Source of the DNA: Aegilops tauschii subsp. strangulata
Lineage: Eukaryota > Streptophyta > Magnoliopsida > Poales > Poaceae
NCBI RefSeq assembly: GCF_002575655.3
Contig: NC_053037.3
Coordinates: 255,721,135-255,785,134, forward strand
Direction of reading: 5' to 3'
DNA length: 64,000 nucleotides
The notes under the pieces are model-generated. The model searched no databases. It saw only the letters and a list, made by a program, of their open reading frames with translations, and was not told the origin of the DNA. The translations under genes were made by a program, and so were the position numbers. Of the stretch, positions 32,100 to 43,683 are shown in pieces (position 1 is the stretch's first letter; the number at the start of each line of letters is the position of its first letter).

Positions 32100-35000
32100 G
32101 CCTCGGCGTCGTACAACTCACCGGAGCTGCTCCGACGACAAAACCCTCCATCACAGCGGAGCAGTACCTCGGGCTCCATCTCCAGACGCATAAGATCTTC
32201 TTCCCCTCCTCCGACAGCCAAGTCAGCTGGAGCATCCTCAGCGGCCAACCCAATCACGCTGAGATCGACATGGCTTCGCCAAAGAGGTTGTACACTTCTT
32301 GTGGTTTGACTTAATCTCACCATGCTTATTTGCATCCTGTGATCTTCCAATTCTTGTGAACCAAACACCCAGATTTGCAGAAATCCTGTGTTTTTAAATT
32401 CTCTGTTTTGCACGTGCATTCCTATCCTATTCCTGTCTATTTCCTATCCCTGAATTTTTAGAATCCTCAAATTCAAACAAGCCCTTACACAATTACTTCT
32501 GTTACAGATATGTGTCAAAGAAAACCTTGTGTGGTTTGTCCTGCTCCTCCGGTGCTGTGTTCCACCCCAGCTCAGCTGCTCCAACGACGGAAGGGTTCAC
32601 CACAGCAGGGATCCGCTCTCCAGAATGTCTTTCGCCGCCTCAGATCTTCTTCCCCGCCGCCGGCAGCCACGACAACTGCAATACCATCATCAACTGAGCA
32701 GATGACCTTGAGGACTACACGGGTTCGCAAGAGAGGTCGCACTCTTCCGTGTCTACTTACGTTATGCATCGCTTAATATGATGACATGATACTTTATCAT
32801 CGTGTTCACCTAGTAGACTCCGACTCAGGTCCAAACTTATGCTGAAACTTGAGTTTTTAAATGGTTATGGGGTACATATTGGGGCAGCAACAGTACTATC
32901 TATCTACTATCTGGTTAATCTCGGGTGTCTCCTATGAGTTTCATGTTGGGTGCAAACAAACATTAAAGGAGCCATTATCTGTATTTTTTAACAAAAGCTA
33001 TTATCTGCCTGCTATCATTTGTTTTGGGTCTATCCACAGTTTGCTACCATCACTCTGGATTTGTGCATGCACTCCTTACATCATCTCACTATGTTTTATT
33101 CCTATGCATGTCAGTTATTGTACACAATGGAACTGAACATGTAGAGAAAAAGAGACGAGCTTTGCATGGCAATAAAATTTCATGCAGACGTCGCTCCATG
33201 GTGGGCGCAAAGGCAGCCCCCCTCCACCCATTTCGGATCGTAATCAAGAGGAAGATAACTGTTCTGAGGGGGATTCAGAAGCAGAAGACCACTCCTATTT
33301 ACCCCATGAGGTCTTCGCTCTAACTTGGCATGCTGATGTTGGTAATACCATGCATATGGTTCCTTGCATTGCTTACTGTGATCTGCTTAGTTTAGACATG
33401 CTTTGTGTCAATGCCATCTGTTTAGTTTCTTTATCGTATATGTGAATCATGCAATGCCATCTTGTTTAGCTAGGCATCATATATGTGAATTTTGCAATGC
33501 CACCCTGGTTAGCCAGTCATCTTATATGTGAATTATATAATGACATCATTCTTTTATTATGTGTTAAATTTGTCAACAATTTTAGTACATTCAATTACTC
33601 TTCCTGTGCATCACCATTCGGCACGGTCATGGAAAAATCTGGAGTGGAAACAAGGTCTTCAGAGTAGACAATGCTATCTGACGAAGCGCATGTCTTGCTG
33701 GTTACAGATAGCTCCTCAGAGGAGGATTCAGAGACAGATGACCAATCCTATTTCCCCCCCGAGGTGCATGCTCTAACTTGGCAGGGTTATGATGCTCATA
33801 TCGTGCGTATGGTATCTTGCATTGCTATGTCATTTGCTTAGTTTAGACATGCTTTGTGTGAATGCCACCTGTTTAGTGTCTAATTACCATATATGTGAAT
33901 TATGCAATGCCATCTTGTTGCAAGACATTATATATGTGAATTATGCAATGCTATCTTGTTGCAAGGCATTATATATGTGAATTATGCAATGCCATGTTGT
34001 TTAGCCAAGCCTCATATATGTGAATTATATCATGCCGTCCTTTTTTTTGTATTTCTCATTGCTTTTGTCGACAATGTTTGTATATTCAACTGCTCTTCCT
34101 GTGCATCAGCCATTTGAATTGGTGATGGAGAAATCTGGAGTAAAAACAAGGTCTTCAGAGCAGACAATGCTACCTGGTGAAGCAGATATCTTGCTGGTTA
34201 CATATAGCTCTTCTGAGGAGGATTCAGAGGTAGATGACAAGTCCTATTATCCCCCTGAGGTGTATGCTCAAACTTGGCAGGGTTATATTACTCATATCAT
34301 GCATATGTTGTATTACAATGCTTAGTTTTTACATCATATACACGATATTGAATGCCATCTCCTTAGTTGACACATCATATATGTGATTGCCCTCTGCTCA
34401 CTTCCTTAGTATATAAATCAGATATTTGAATTATATCATGCCATGATGTTTACATAGACAGCATGTATCTGAATTATGGCATGCCAACCCATTTTCTAAA
34501 GACATAATATAGTTATATCATCTCATCCTGTTCACATAGTCATCATATTTTGAATTATGTCATTCTATCCGTGAATTATATCATGCCATCATGTTTCCAT
34601 CGACGGCATGTTTGTGATTTATGGCATGCCAACCACTTTAATAGACACATCGTATAGTTATATCATGTCATCCTGTTTACATAGTCATCATATTTTGAAG
34701 TATGTCATTCTATCCTGTTAAGTTAGCCATCATACATGTGAAATTGTGTCAAGCTATCCTGTTTAATTAGCCATCATATATGTGAAATTATGTCCTGCTA
34801 TTCTGTTTGGTTAGACAACATAAATGTGAATTATTTCATGCCCTGTTTTCTTCCCTACTATCCATTGCACCTGTCTATCTTACAATGTCTGTACATTCAA
34901 TTACTTTTCTTGTTTATCAGCCATTTCAATTGGAGGGGGTGATGGCAGTATCTGTGGGAGTAAAAACAGGGTCTTCAGAAAAGATCGTGCTACCTGTCGA

Positions 35001-36201
35001 TGGAGATAGAACCACGGTTGTACTTGCCCAAGAACCTGCCCCACCACACATAACCCAGACTCACGCAGATTGTACCCCTACCCAGTTGGACAGAGAACCA
35101 GCTACACCCCTTCTAAACCCAACCCCAGCAGATAGTAACCGAGTTCTCGTTGACACAGCACCGTCTCCACCACAGAACACCCAAACACGAGCAGTTAGTA
35201 AGGCAACTGCAGTGCCCAAAGCACGAGGACCACCACTCCGAACCCCAAGTCAACGCTTAAAGCAGAAGAAGAATTGTTCTCAGGTCAGGTTCCGTAGCTA
35301 TGGTTCATAATACTTTGCTCTTGCATCACTGTATTTACTCATACCAACTAATTTCAAATTTGAAGGATGCAATTGAAACTCCAATGGCGCAACAGGTATG
35401 TTTTAAACCTGTTTCTTTAACGTGTTTGCTTTTGTAACTTGCTCTATGTTGATTTCAGTTTCAATTGAATAAATAGTTATATTCTCATGCCATGCACCTT
35501 ACAAGTGTTGTTATTGCTGTGTAGTTTCCCACACTTATATTCTGTCTAAGCTGCTTTGTCTTAAATAGATATGATTCGAACTGTATCTATCTTGATTTGG
35601 CTACATAAACTAAAATGATATAGACCATACAGTGACCATACTACATAGATATATGTTTGTTTCATGCTGTTATCCTGTCCACCTTACTACTGAACTGGTT
35701 TACCAAAATGAGTTTCATATACTACATTATAAACATGTGATGTGTTTGTTTGTTTCTCTTTTAGAATGCGGATAAAATATTGGAGAAGAGTACCCCGTTA
35801 TGCAATGGTACAGGAAGTAATGCAGATAAGGTTCAAGATAGTGAGACATCCCTGTTGGTCTCCAAGAAAGCTGATAAAAACTATATTGAAGACACTGAGA
35901 CAACCCCAAAGTCCTGTCTTGATGTAGTGTTCGAGTTACTGGCTACTACTACTGGCACCAGCTCTTCGAACTCGCTGCCTGAATCAGCTCGGCTTCTTGA
36001 GTCTCAACTTCAAGTTGAAAGACATCGATCAGATGTTATACGACAGGAAGCCGAAGGACTGAGGAAGTCCCTGCAGAATTTAGATGCATACTTTCTGGTG
36101 CAATAGCAAGTGCTGGAGGATTTAAGCGCCAAACAAGAGAAAGTTAATAAGCATGCTAAGCATCTTGCCAGCATTATGGGTACCCAGGATATTGTTTCTT
36201 G
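32100..36201 (+). pseudogene. Multi-exon gene of unknown function with repeated exons
   Basis: Exon-like blocks separated by AT-rich intron-like DNA: 32100-32285 and 32545-32730 (both ending near AAGAG then GT, with GATCTTCTTCCCC in the middle), then three related exons around 33185-33320, 33625-33790 and 34125-34290. The last three each encode SSEEDSE-type acidic strings followed by PPEVxAxTWQG-like ends. Next are 34920-35283 (proline/threonine-rich, ending TCTCAG then GTCAGG), 35366-35395, and a last exon 35765-36201. The last exon encodes a coiled-coil LESQLQVERHRSDVIRQEAE and ends at TGA 36199, with one in-frame TAG at 36104. It has no DDE transposase motif. Its place near the right CACTA end would suit an element-encoded TNPA-like accessory protein; a captured host gene is equally possible. 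Confidence 0.45.
33430..34850 (+). repeat. Intronic AT-rich repeats
   Basis: Many imperfect copies of CATCATATATGTGAATTATG and GCAATGCCATCTTGTTTAG fill the intervals between the repeated exons (33440-33545, 33885-34035, 34330-34845). Period about 40-50 bp. Variants drift to ATGTCATTCTATCCTGTT in the last block. Confidence 0.75.
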
Positions 36202-36480
36202 AGCTCTTCTGAAGTGGTTTCAGTTCTGGACTTGTTTTGCTGCGGCGTTTATATGCTGCTTTGTTCCCTATATTTGCACTGGTGGCGAACTTTGATGCCC
36301 AGTGGATGTAATATGTGTAATAGCCGTGATAGCCTAGCATAAGTTGCTCGCCTATTTATTTCCTTATTGTCTTGTTTATTTGTTTTCTTGTAGTCAGTGC
36401 AGTTCTTTTTCCGCGGTTTGCTAGTTGCCGCAATAGCCTATTTTTAAAACCAGGCCACATTAACCATGGGCTACATATTT
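36202..36480. other. 3' flank of the multi-exon locus
   Basis: AT-rich, no feature recognised. It may contain the polyadenylation region of the preceding gene. Confidence 0.35.
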
Positions 36481-37300
36481 ACTGTAGTTAACATGGGCCT
36501 CCTACGGGCCGTAGAAACAATGGGCCTTCTAAGGGCCGTAGAAACAATGTGCCTTCTACGGGGCGTAGAAATAATAGGCCTTATACGGGCCGTAGACACA
36601 ATGGGCCTTCTACGGGCCGTATCATCAATGGGCCTTCTACGGGCCGTATGATCGGTTGGCCAAACATGGGCCAATAACAGACCACATTATGGCCGTAAAT
36701 GGGCTAGAGTTGAAATCGTCCATTCATGGGCCGACCATAACGGGCCATCGTTAATCGACCGTATTTGATGACGCTATGAAAACGGCCCAACGTATTAACG
36801 GGCCACAAACGGGCCGACAGTAACCACGGGCTGAATTTGGCCCACAAGCAGAAAATGATAGTAACGGGCCGAAAGTAAACGAATGCTGGAAATGAGCCCA
36901 AGAATAAATGGGCCCTGAGAAGGCCGAAAGATAACATGGGCTGGAAATGGCCCAACAGAATAATGGGCCGTTAATGGGTATAAAGTGATACACTGTTCAT
37001 TACGGGCCAGTTTTACCACGGGCCATTAATGGGCCGAGGGTTACTAAGGGCCTCATATGGGCCGAAAGACGTCATGGGCCATACATGGGCCGGAAGTTAA
37101 AACGGGCTGAAATTTTATTGGACGGCCCAGATGACGCTACAGGGCCTAATTCGGATAGGCCGTAAACGGGCCCTGGGTTAGCGGGCTGTAAATGGGCTAT
37201 ATGCGAACAGGCCGTTAACAGGCTTGCCGTGGGCCGGCCCGCCACCTTTTGACCAAGTTAAACGGGCCGGCCTTTTCACAGGAATGGGCCTCTGTTGGGC
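36481..37300 (+). repeat. Right subterminal repeats of the large CACTA (GGGCC arrays)
   Basis: 36495-36650 has five to six 30-bp units of ATGGGCCTTCTACGGGCCGT plus AGAAACA. 36660-37300 has about 35 dispersed GGGCC/GGCCC motifs spaced 15-30 bp, mostly in ATGGGCC or ACGGGCCG contexts. There are no unique spacers, so it is not a CRISPR-like array. This is the expected place for transposase-binding repeats, but the motif differs from the left end. Confidence 0.8.
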
Positions 37301-37730
37301 CGTGCCACGTGTCGACGTATCATAGGCGCTTTGGGTCCAATGAGTGGATGACATCTGTCCCAACGGCGAGCCGACACGTGTTCCCTCCAGCCAATGATGA
37401 TTTTACACGTGGAAAATCCCCATTGGTCGGGGCTGTTAACGGGTTATCGGATCCAAAACCGGACCCGATAGCTTAACGGCGTTCCGTTACGGTGGATGCC
37501 ACGTGTCGGTCACCCTTGACGAAAGCACTTCTGTGACGCGTGATTTATCGTCATGGAAGTGGACACTTCCGTGATGATAATTTTGGTAATGTCATGGAAC
37601 ACTTCTACGACAGCACAGGTATGACTATCTTGATTCTATCATAAATTTGTCATGGATGTAGATGCATGATAGAAAACGTGACCTACTGTGACAAACACGT
37701 ATCATCACGGAAGTGTATTTTTTTGTAGTG
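37301..37730 (-). repeat. Right terminal region of the large CACTA
   Basis: Contains CCACGTGTCG-type motifs (37305, 37499) and CATGGAAGTG/CATGGAACACTTC repeats related to the left end, finishing with the 13-bp TIR (37718-37730, TTTTTTTGTAGTG). No ORF. Confidence 0.7.
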
Positions 37731-37733
37731 TTG

Positions 37734-38436
37734 ATATCTCGCTTCTGGTGGTGGCCTCACCCCTTGCCGGGCTCGCCTGGACGGCAAGGGAGGCCCTTCT
37801 CTTGCCGATATCTTGCTCCTCAGGCTTGATCTTGGTCCTTCTGAGCTGCATATTAGCTCTTCAAATATCTTGGTTCTTCAATCTCTTACTTAAGCTGGTG
37901 TTTCAATCTTTACCTTGTGCATGTGCACAGTTTGGGCAACGGAGCCAGGGTCTGTTGCACCGACAGAAGCCCCTGGGCCTGCCCCGAACGCACTGCTGAG
38001 CGTCGTCGGGGTAGGGCCTAATAAGTGCACAGGCAGGATCGCTAAAGGGGTTTGCCCTTGAGGTTTCCTTTGCTGCTCCATTAGTCTTGATTTCGGGCCA
38101 TTTTCTAGTTTCCCCGCGCGTTGTGCGCGGCTTCATGGAAGAACATGGATCGTGGCCTGCGGATTCTCCTCGCCCCATGATCACGGGGCAGAAAGTGCCA
38201 TCCCACTCGCCCCCGTTCCACATGTACCTCACCACGTGTTACGCATGCATTGGGCGTGGTAGGTGATGGATGCGGAGGGCACGGGGAGGAGTGCCATGGC
38301 TCAAAACTGAGCGTCGATGGTTGGAGCAGAGGGGCGGCCTCGACTCTCAAAGTCGCAGTTGGTGTAGAGAGGCCGTATTGGAGGAGAGGGGCGACCGTTT
38401 CCCGTAGGAGGGGGCCAGCCCCCTGCCCCGTTTCCC
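37734..38436 (-). other. Tat element 3' region / LTR side, right of the CACTA
   Basis: Continues the Tat element after the CACTA. A possible LTR start is near 38100 (GGGGAAACTAGAAAA then TGGCCCG on the minus strand), but the matching LTR is outside the window, so this is unproven. 38150-38436 is the upstream region of the plus-strand B3-like ORF. Confidence 0.4.
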
Positions 38437-38444
38437 TATAAAAG
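38437..38444 (+). promoter_or_regulatory. TATA box of the antisense B3-like ORF
   Basis: TATAAAAG, followed about 30 bases later by a CT-rich stretch (CTTCTCCCTCTCCTTCGTG) typical of grass transcript starts, and 107 bases upstream of the chosen ATG. Confidence 0.55.
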
Positions 38445-38550
38445 TGGCCGGGGCAGTATTCTTCTGCACACACTTCTCCCTCTCCTTCGTGATCCCTTCC
38501 TTTCTAGTCATGGTGCGAGGGCGAGGTGTGGTGGTGTTCCGGCGGCGGCG

Positions 38551-39167
38551 ATGAGGGCTTCTTCTCGACAGCGCGCCCCTCCTCCCCCGGACCCTGGGGC
38601 AGCGGAATCGTCCGCAAGGAGAGGAGGAAGGGGACGAGGCCGTGGTCACCGCGGTGCTCGAGGAGGAGGAGGGCGGGGCGGTGCTTCGATGGCGCCTCCG
38701 CCGGCGGCTCCTCCCCCGATGGAAGGCCACATTGGCGACCAACCCCGGGAGTTCGTCATCAGGTTGTACAAGCCCGTGTGTGGTCACCTTCACCTCCCAA
38801 CTCCCTTTGCGCGGGAGATGGAGCTTGAGTTCCCACGCACTCTGCGGCTGCACATGAGGTGCTACGGGAATGGAGGTATGAGGGTTGTTGCCGACTTCCC
38901 CGCTCCTCATGTGATGTATCTTCGCCACCGCTGGAAGCTTTTGCCCGTGCCCACAGCTTCTCAGAGGGGCACGTTCTCCAATTCAAATTAATGGAGAACT
39001 GCCTGCTCTCCGTCAAGATCTTCGGGCGCTCGGGTGGTCGCTTAAGGTGCTGCGCAGAGAGCTCGACCGATGACGAAAGCTCCTCCTCGAGCGAAAGCGA
39101 CGAGGAGGACAGTGATGGTGATGATGACGACAGCGGGCGGAGGGGCGACGACTCTGACTCTGGCTGA
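38551..39167 (+). pseudogene. B3-like DNA-binding protein ORF, antisense to the Tat gag-pol, one frameshift
   Basis: From ATG 38551: an Ala/Pro/Gly/Arg-rich N-terminus with a GRGRGRGHRGARGGGGRGG stretch, then at about residues 68-165 a segment matching the B3 fold pattern: EFVIRLYKP, HLHLPTPFAREMELEFP, LRLHMRCYGNGGMRVV, MYLRHRWK (frameshift near 38935) AFARAHSFSEGHVLQFKL and LLSVKIFG. The acidic tail (DDESSSSSESDEEDSDGDD) ends at TGA 39165. One missing base explains the shift. An earlier ATG at 38510 runs into a stop after 14 codons and would need another indel. It lies between integrase and the 3' LTR, in reverse orientation, the position where Tat elements are known to carry extra antisense ORFs. 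The B3 assignment rests on motif pattern only. Confidence 0.6.
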
Positions 39168-40340
39168 TCGCCGCCCACACCATCTTCATCAGGCGGCAGC
39201 ACCATCATCTGCATCCGCATCTCCTCCCCGGTATTGCGATTTGCCGGGGAGTTGGATGCAGAGGTGCGGATGGTGCCGCTGGGCTCCTCCAGCAGCCTTC
39301 CAGCTGGACTCCGGGAGGCTTCCTCTCGGGCTGCAGCTCTGTTAGCCCAGCAGAGTCCTGCTGGCCCTGGTGACGGTGGTCGACGGGGCCGCCTTCCGCC
39401 ATGATCTCCATCGAGGCGTTCCCTCGCGCTTCTGTTCCCCCCGGGCTGCCTTTCCTGGAGCCCGATGAGAGCGGGCCGGGCCTCCGCCCAGGCGCTCCTT
39501 TTGCCCTCCTCGCCTTCGACGGCTGCACCTAGGAGGAGAGGTACAAGAAAGGGCATTACAGAGCACTTATCTTTTTTCAATCTTAAACTTGCCGGCACTT
39601 GCCAGATTTTAATTCAAATAATGTAATCTCTCGAGTCTATCTTTGTGTTCTGTAATGCTTGTACTTGTATTAGCATATGAATGAAAAAAGATGAACCTTG
39701 CCGGGAACCCGTGCATGTGTATGTCCATGTAGAGGTGGAGTGCCTCTTTAATAAAAATAAATGAGTTTTCCCGGCAGGATATCCTGCCGGCACCCTCTTT
39801 GTCTGCCGGAGAGCTACGTCTGCCGGGGAACAAATAGAGGGTCCAGCCCCCTGCCAGCTCATTTTTACCAAAGGCTACTGCGACCATCCTGACTGAAGCA
39901 GCGTTCGAGTCATGGATGGGAGCACCTAAGTTTCAAAAGAGAGGCGAGGTTTTCTCATGCAAAGTTATAGCCTTACAGAACACCAATGGACAAGAGGTAA
40001 AACTTATCTATTTGGCTTTGCCGAGGATCGTTGTGTCGTGCAATCTTCTCGTCCTTTGTCGAAGCCAAGTTCACGGCAGGAACCTGCAACTCCATGTAGA
40101 TGAGAATGAATGCAGGATGCAATCCTATCTATATGCATATGCAAATGCTCATGAAAAGCTTATGCAGTGATCTTGGTGTGCTCATGCATGCATGCAATCT
40201 TAGTTGGGCCCCCCTACAGCGCTTCTTTATTTTCTCTTGCACGGGGTCATCGCCCCAGCTTTGTACAAGGGGTTACATGCAGCTGAGGCAAGGCCTGTAC
40301 AAAAGGGTGGCTGCCGGCCAGTGCCCAACAGCCTCGCGCC
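39168..40340 (-). other. Non-coding 3' region of the Tat element
   Basis: Between the antisense ORF and the integrase stop. CCGGCAGG/CTGCCGG phrases recur (39770-39860) and the rest is unique. The 279-codon minus-strand frame at 39598-38759 is the complement of the B3-like ORF and lacks any domain. Confidence 0.5.
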
Positions 40341-41074
40341 TTACGGGTAGTACTTATGGAGATGCTCAATATTCCATGAGTTTTGCAACTTAGTGCCATC
40401 TCCGGTCTCCAGACGGACTACGCCGGGTTTGGTGACTCGTACCACCCGGTACGGGCCTTCCCACTTTGGTGATAACTTGTTTGTACCCTTGGTGGACTGA
40501 ATGCGCTTAAGGACAAGGTCACCTTCCTCAAAACACTGGGCATGAACCCTGCGGCTGTCATAGCGATGCAGGGCTTGCTGGTAGCATGTAGCACGCGTAG
40601 CATCCCGGAGACGGTTCTCCTTGAGTAGCACAACGCCGTCACACCGGTGCTGATCTTGCGCTACTTCATCATAGGCAAGCACTCGAGGGGAACCGTCAAT
40701 GAGTTCCGTGGGGATAACTGCTTCTGCCCCGTAGACCAGGGAGAAGGGAGTGTGCCTGGTAGCTCGGTTAGGCGTCGTTTTGAGGGACCAGAGAACTACC
40801 GACAGATCCTCGATCCACCGCATGTCGTGCTTCTGTAGCATATTGAAAGTTCTTGTTTTGAGTCCACGTAGCACTTCAGCGTTCGCCCTCTCAGCTTATC
40901 CATTGCTCTGGGGGTGTGCCACAGAGGCGAATGAGATCTTGCATCCGAGGGTACGAGCATATTGCATGAACATGTGGCTCGTGAATTGGGTGCCGTTGTC
41001 AGCGATGATCCTTGCCAGAACTGCAAAACGACACACCAACTCTTTCAAGAACTTGATAGACGACTGAGCAGTCA
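40341..41074 (-). pseudogene. Tat integrase (C-terminal two-thirds), broken
   Basis: Minus-strand translation gives IIADNGTQF (second catalytic Asp), CKISFASVAHPQSNG, then TAA at ~40900 where CAA (Gln) is expected, then AERANAEVLRGLKTRTF (the catalytic Glu region), TPFSLVYGAEAVIPTE, and the C-terminal SWNIEHLHKYYP ending with TAA at 40341. The N-terminal zinc-binding part and the first catalytic Asp are missing, replaced at 41075 by the CRM fragment. The C-terminal motifs are typical of the Tat lineage. Confidence 0.8.
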
Positions 41075-42385
41075 CTGAGATTTGCATTCTCTCGCAAAAT
41101 GTCCTCTTCCCTTACAACGACGACAAATAATATCACTTGTGTGCCCTGTCGATGCCATGGAAGAAGAAGAGCTCTGCACAGGCCCGGCAGGTGTGCTCTT
41201 GGCAGAGAGTGGTGGTTGTGCCTGCTTTCTTGTATCACGGCTGGAGGTGGCACCTGATGGAGGTGATGGTGAAGTGGAAGTAGAAGATGCACGCGGTGTC
41301 CATGATGAAGGTCGACCTGCAGAAAAGTTAGTTCGCGCCAATGGCTGTCGATCCTGCACTTCACGTTCAGCTTTACAAGCAAGATGGAATAAACGAGTGA
41401 TATTATTATAATCCTTATACTCTAGAATGGTCTGAATCTCTTTATTTAATCCACCCATAAAACGTGCAAGCATAGCTTCATTCTCCTCAACAATACCACA
41501 TCTAATCATGCCAGTTTGTAATTCCTGATAATATTCTTCTACAGAATTTTTTCCTTGTCTTAAACGCTGCAATTTTTGAAGTAATTCACGTTGATAATAT
41601 GGTGGAACCCAACGAGTACGCATAGCAGTTTTCAAAGCAGCCCAAGTAGCTGGAACAGGATATAATCTACAATGTTCAGACCACCAAACACATGCAAAGC
41701 TAGTGAAAGCACAAACAGCAGCAGGAACACGTCTCTCCTCAGGATATTGTAAACATGTAAATCGTTGTTCAGTTTCTAACTCCCAAGTAAGATATATATC
41801 AGGAACATATCTACCCTCAAATGGTGGAATATTCAATTTCAGTTTAGGGAGATGGTCATGATCTCGTACCTGAGGTGGTGGTGCCGGCCTACCGTTGCGA
41901 ATATATACCTGAGGTCGACCTGCTGGTGGTGGTGCTGGTGGCTGCACGTAGTTGTGATTTTGATCAACCTCATCCTCATAATCGCCCGCATAATCGTCAT
42001 CCTCCTCAGCCGCCGCAGGAGCAGGAGCCAAAGAAGCATCAACAGTAGGGACAGCAGCACCCGAATTTTGACCAATCTCAATTGGAACGCGCTGTGCCCG
42101 TCCCACTTGATTTGGAAGGCGGCGTTGGAGATGTGGTTGTTGTTGTTGTAGAGGTGCGACATGTGCAGCCGGTGGTGGTTGGGGAAGACGCTTTAGTAAT
42201 TCAGTAAACTTGTTATCCAGCTTTGTCTCAAACGACTTCTCCACGGCATCTATCTTCTCCATAGCCTCTTCAAATCTGTTTAGCACATCACCCACCTGGC
42301 CACTCATCATTTGCTGAAATTTATCATGCAACTCCTTGTTCGTCATGTTCGCCCAATCAGTCTCATCGGCTTGTGAACCTGCCAT
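41075..42385 (-). CDS. CRM gag (3'-truncated, open frame)
   Basis: ATG at 42385 ([19 protein letters not shown]). The frame stays open for about 437 codons through a Pro/Gln-rich linker, the capsid-type gag domain ([34 protein letters not shown]) and a CCHC zinc knuckle ([14 protein letters not shown]), then runs out of CRM sequence at 41075. It is identical in amino-acid sequence to the first ~437 residues of the intact polyprotein at 51359. Without a stop it continues for some 25 codons in foreign sequence. If expressed it could supply gag, but protease is absent. Confidence 0.8.
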
Positions 42386-43683
42386 GGTTAGCAGTAATAG
42401 AAACACAAAAGAATATGATCCTGCAGACTACTAGAAGTGGTGGGATGGTGGTGTGTCACAAAACCTTCAAGCGAATCTCAAATTCTTACCAGTTCTTACC
42501 CAGCAGCAGGTGGTGATCGGCAACCGTTGTAGTCAAAAACTCTCAAAGCTTGGATATAGCGATTACCAGGGAGAGTCAAACGCACGATGTAGACTTATGT
42601 GGAGCTGGGAAGGCTTATAATATGGTAGCAAAATGGTAAGCAATAATCAATTCAGAGATGCAAAGTTGAATAAACGCTCAACGACGGTACTGTGCTGGTC
42701 CTAGGCTAGACCGTGCTAGAGACGCGAGCCTAGAACACTAACAAAATCACGGCGCTGCACGTAAACAAGGGAAAAGCACACTCAGGGATTTTTTTTTTCG
42801 CTCTTTTTTTTTTCTTTTTTTTTGCGCTCTCTTTTTTTTTTGCGCTCCTCTTTTTTTTTTTTTTTTTTGCGAAAAAATCACTATAATGGCGAGTGTCTCA
42901 AAACTCTTCCCAGGTCAAACTGACAGGATGGGCACAAAATTTTTTGACTATTTTTTTTTTCAGAAATCAGGGCAGCGACGACGAAAAAGTGCGACAAAAA
43001 ATCACTATGATGGCGAGTGTCTCAAAACACTACCCGGGGCCTAAAAAGAGGATAGGGAAAAAATATTTTTGGTTGCCGAAATTTTGGCCTAAAAACTGCC
43101 CGGGGGTCTCCAGACTCTTTTTTTCCGAGACCTACTCAGGCAAGGAAACACGAAACGGAAAATATATGGATCTCTAAAACCAACCGAATATGAAAAGAAC
43201 TCGGATTGGTGGTGGATATATGGCGGTAGGATATGGCAGCGGTGGTGGTATATGGTAGCGTTGGTGGTATATGGATACGGATCGGTGGTGGTATATGGAT
43301 ACGGATTGGTGGTGGTATATGGATACGGATTGGTGGTGGTATATAGATACGGATTCAGAGCGGTGGCGGATAAGCAATGGTGGTAGATGGCAAGGCGATG
43401 ATGATGGTGCGGCGGCGGCGTGACAACTTATGACCAGAACTCGAAACTCTAAAAGACTAGACTCTAAGACCAGCAACTTGACACGACGATGCAACCGCAA
43501 ATTCAACAAAGCAAAAACCCTAAAAAGATTATGCAAAGGCTCAGATTGGTTCAGATATGATGAACTAACCCTAATTTTTTTTGTTGTGGCTTTTTCGTGG
43601 ACTGTAGGTATGAAGAACAGACTCGATCTAAACTACGAAAAACTGTAAAATCTCACCGAGCAACCTGGAAATCTGATACCACT

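Larger units (their letters stand above)
10191..37730. mobile_element. 27.5-kb CACTA element without visible transposase, carrying captured gene material
   Basis: The ends are inverted: CACTACAAAAAAAGACAAAT at 10191, and CACTACAAAAAAATACACTT when the right end is read inward from 37730. The 3-bp target TTG is duplicated (10188-10190, 37731-37733). The flanks on both sides have the character of the Tat element LTR/3' region. Both subterminal zones are rich in short tandem repeats, but of different families: GATGAACAG at the left and GGGCC/TACGGGCCGTA at the right. I find no DDE transposase (TNPD-like) domain anywhere inside. Instead there are gene-like segments and smaller transposons, listed separately. 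This is a non-autonomous, gene-capturing element; alternatively an autonomous one that lost its transposase. Confidence 0.8.

Noticed and set aside
36495..36650. Regular 30-bp repeats resembling a CRISPR array
   Set aside because: Units are directly tandem with no unique spacers, in plant DNA, inside a CACTA subterminal region.
38759..39598. 279-codon ORF on the minus strand
   Set aside because: It is the complement of the B3-like ORF and its flank; composition is low-complexity Ser/Glu/Arg with no domain.
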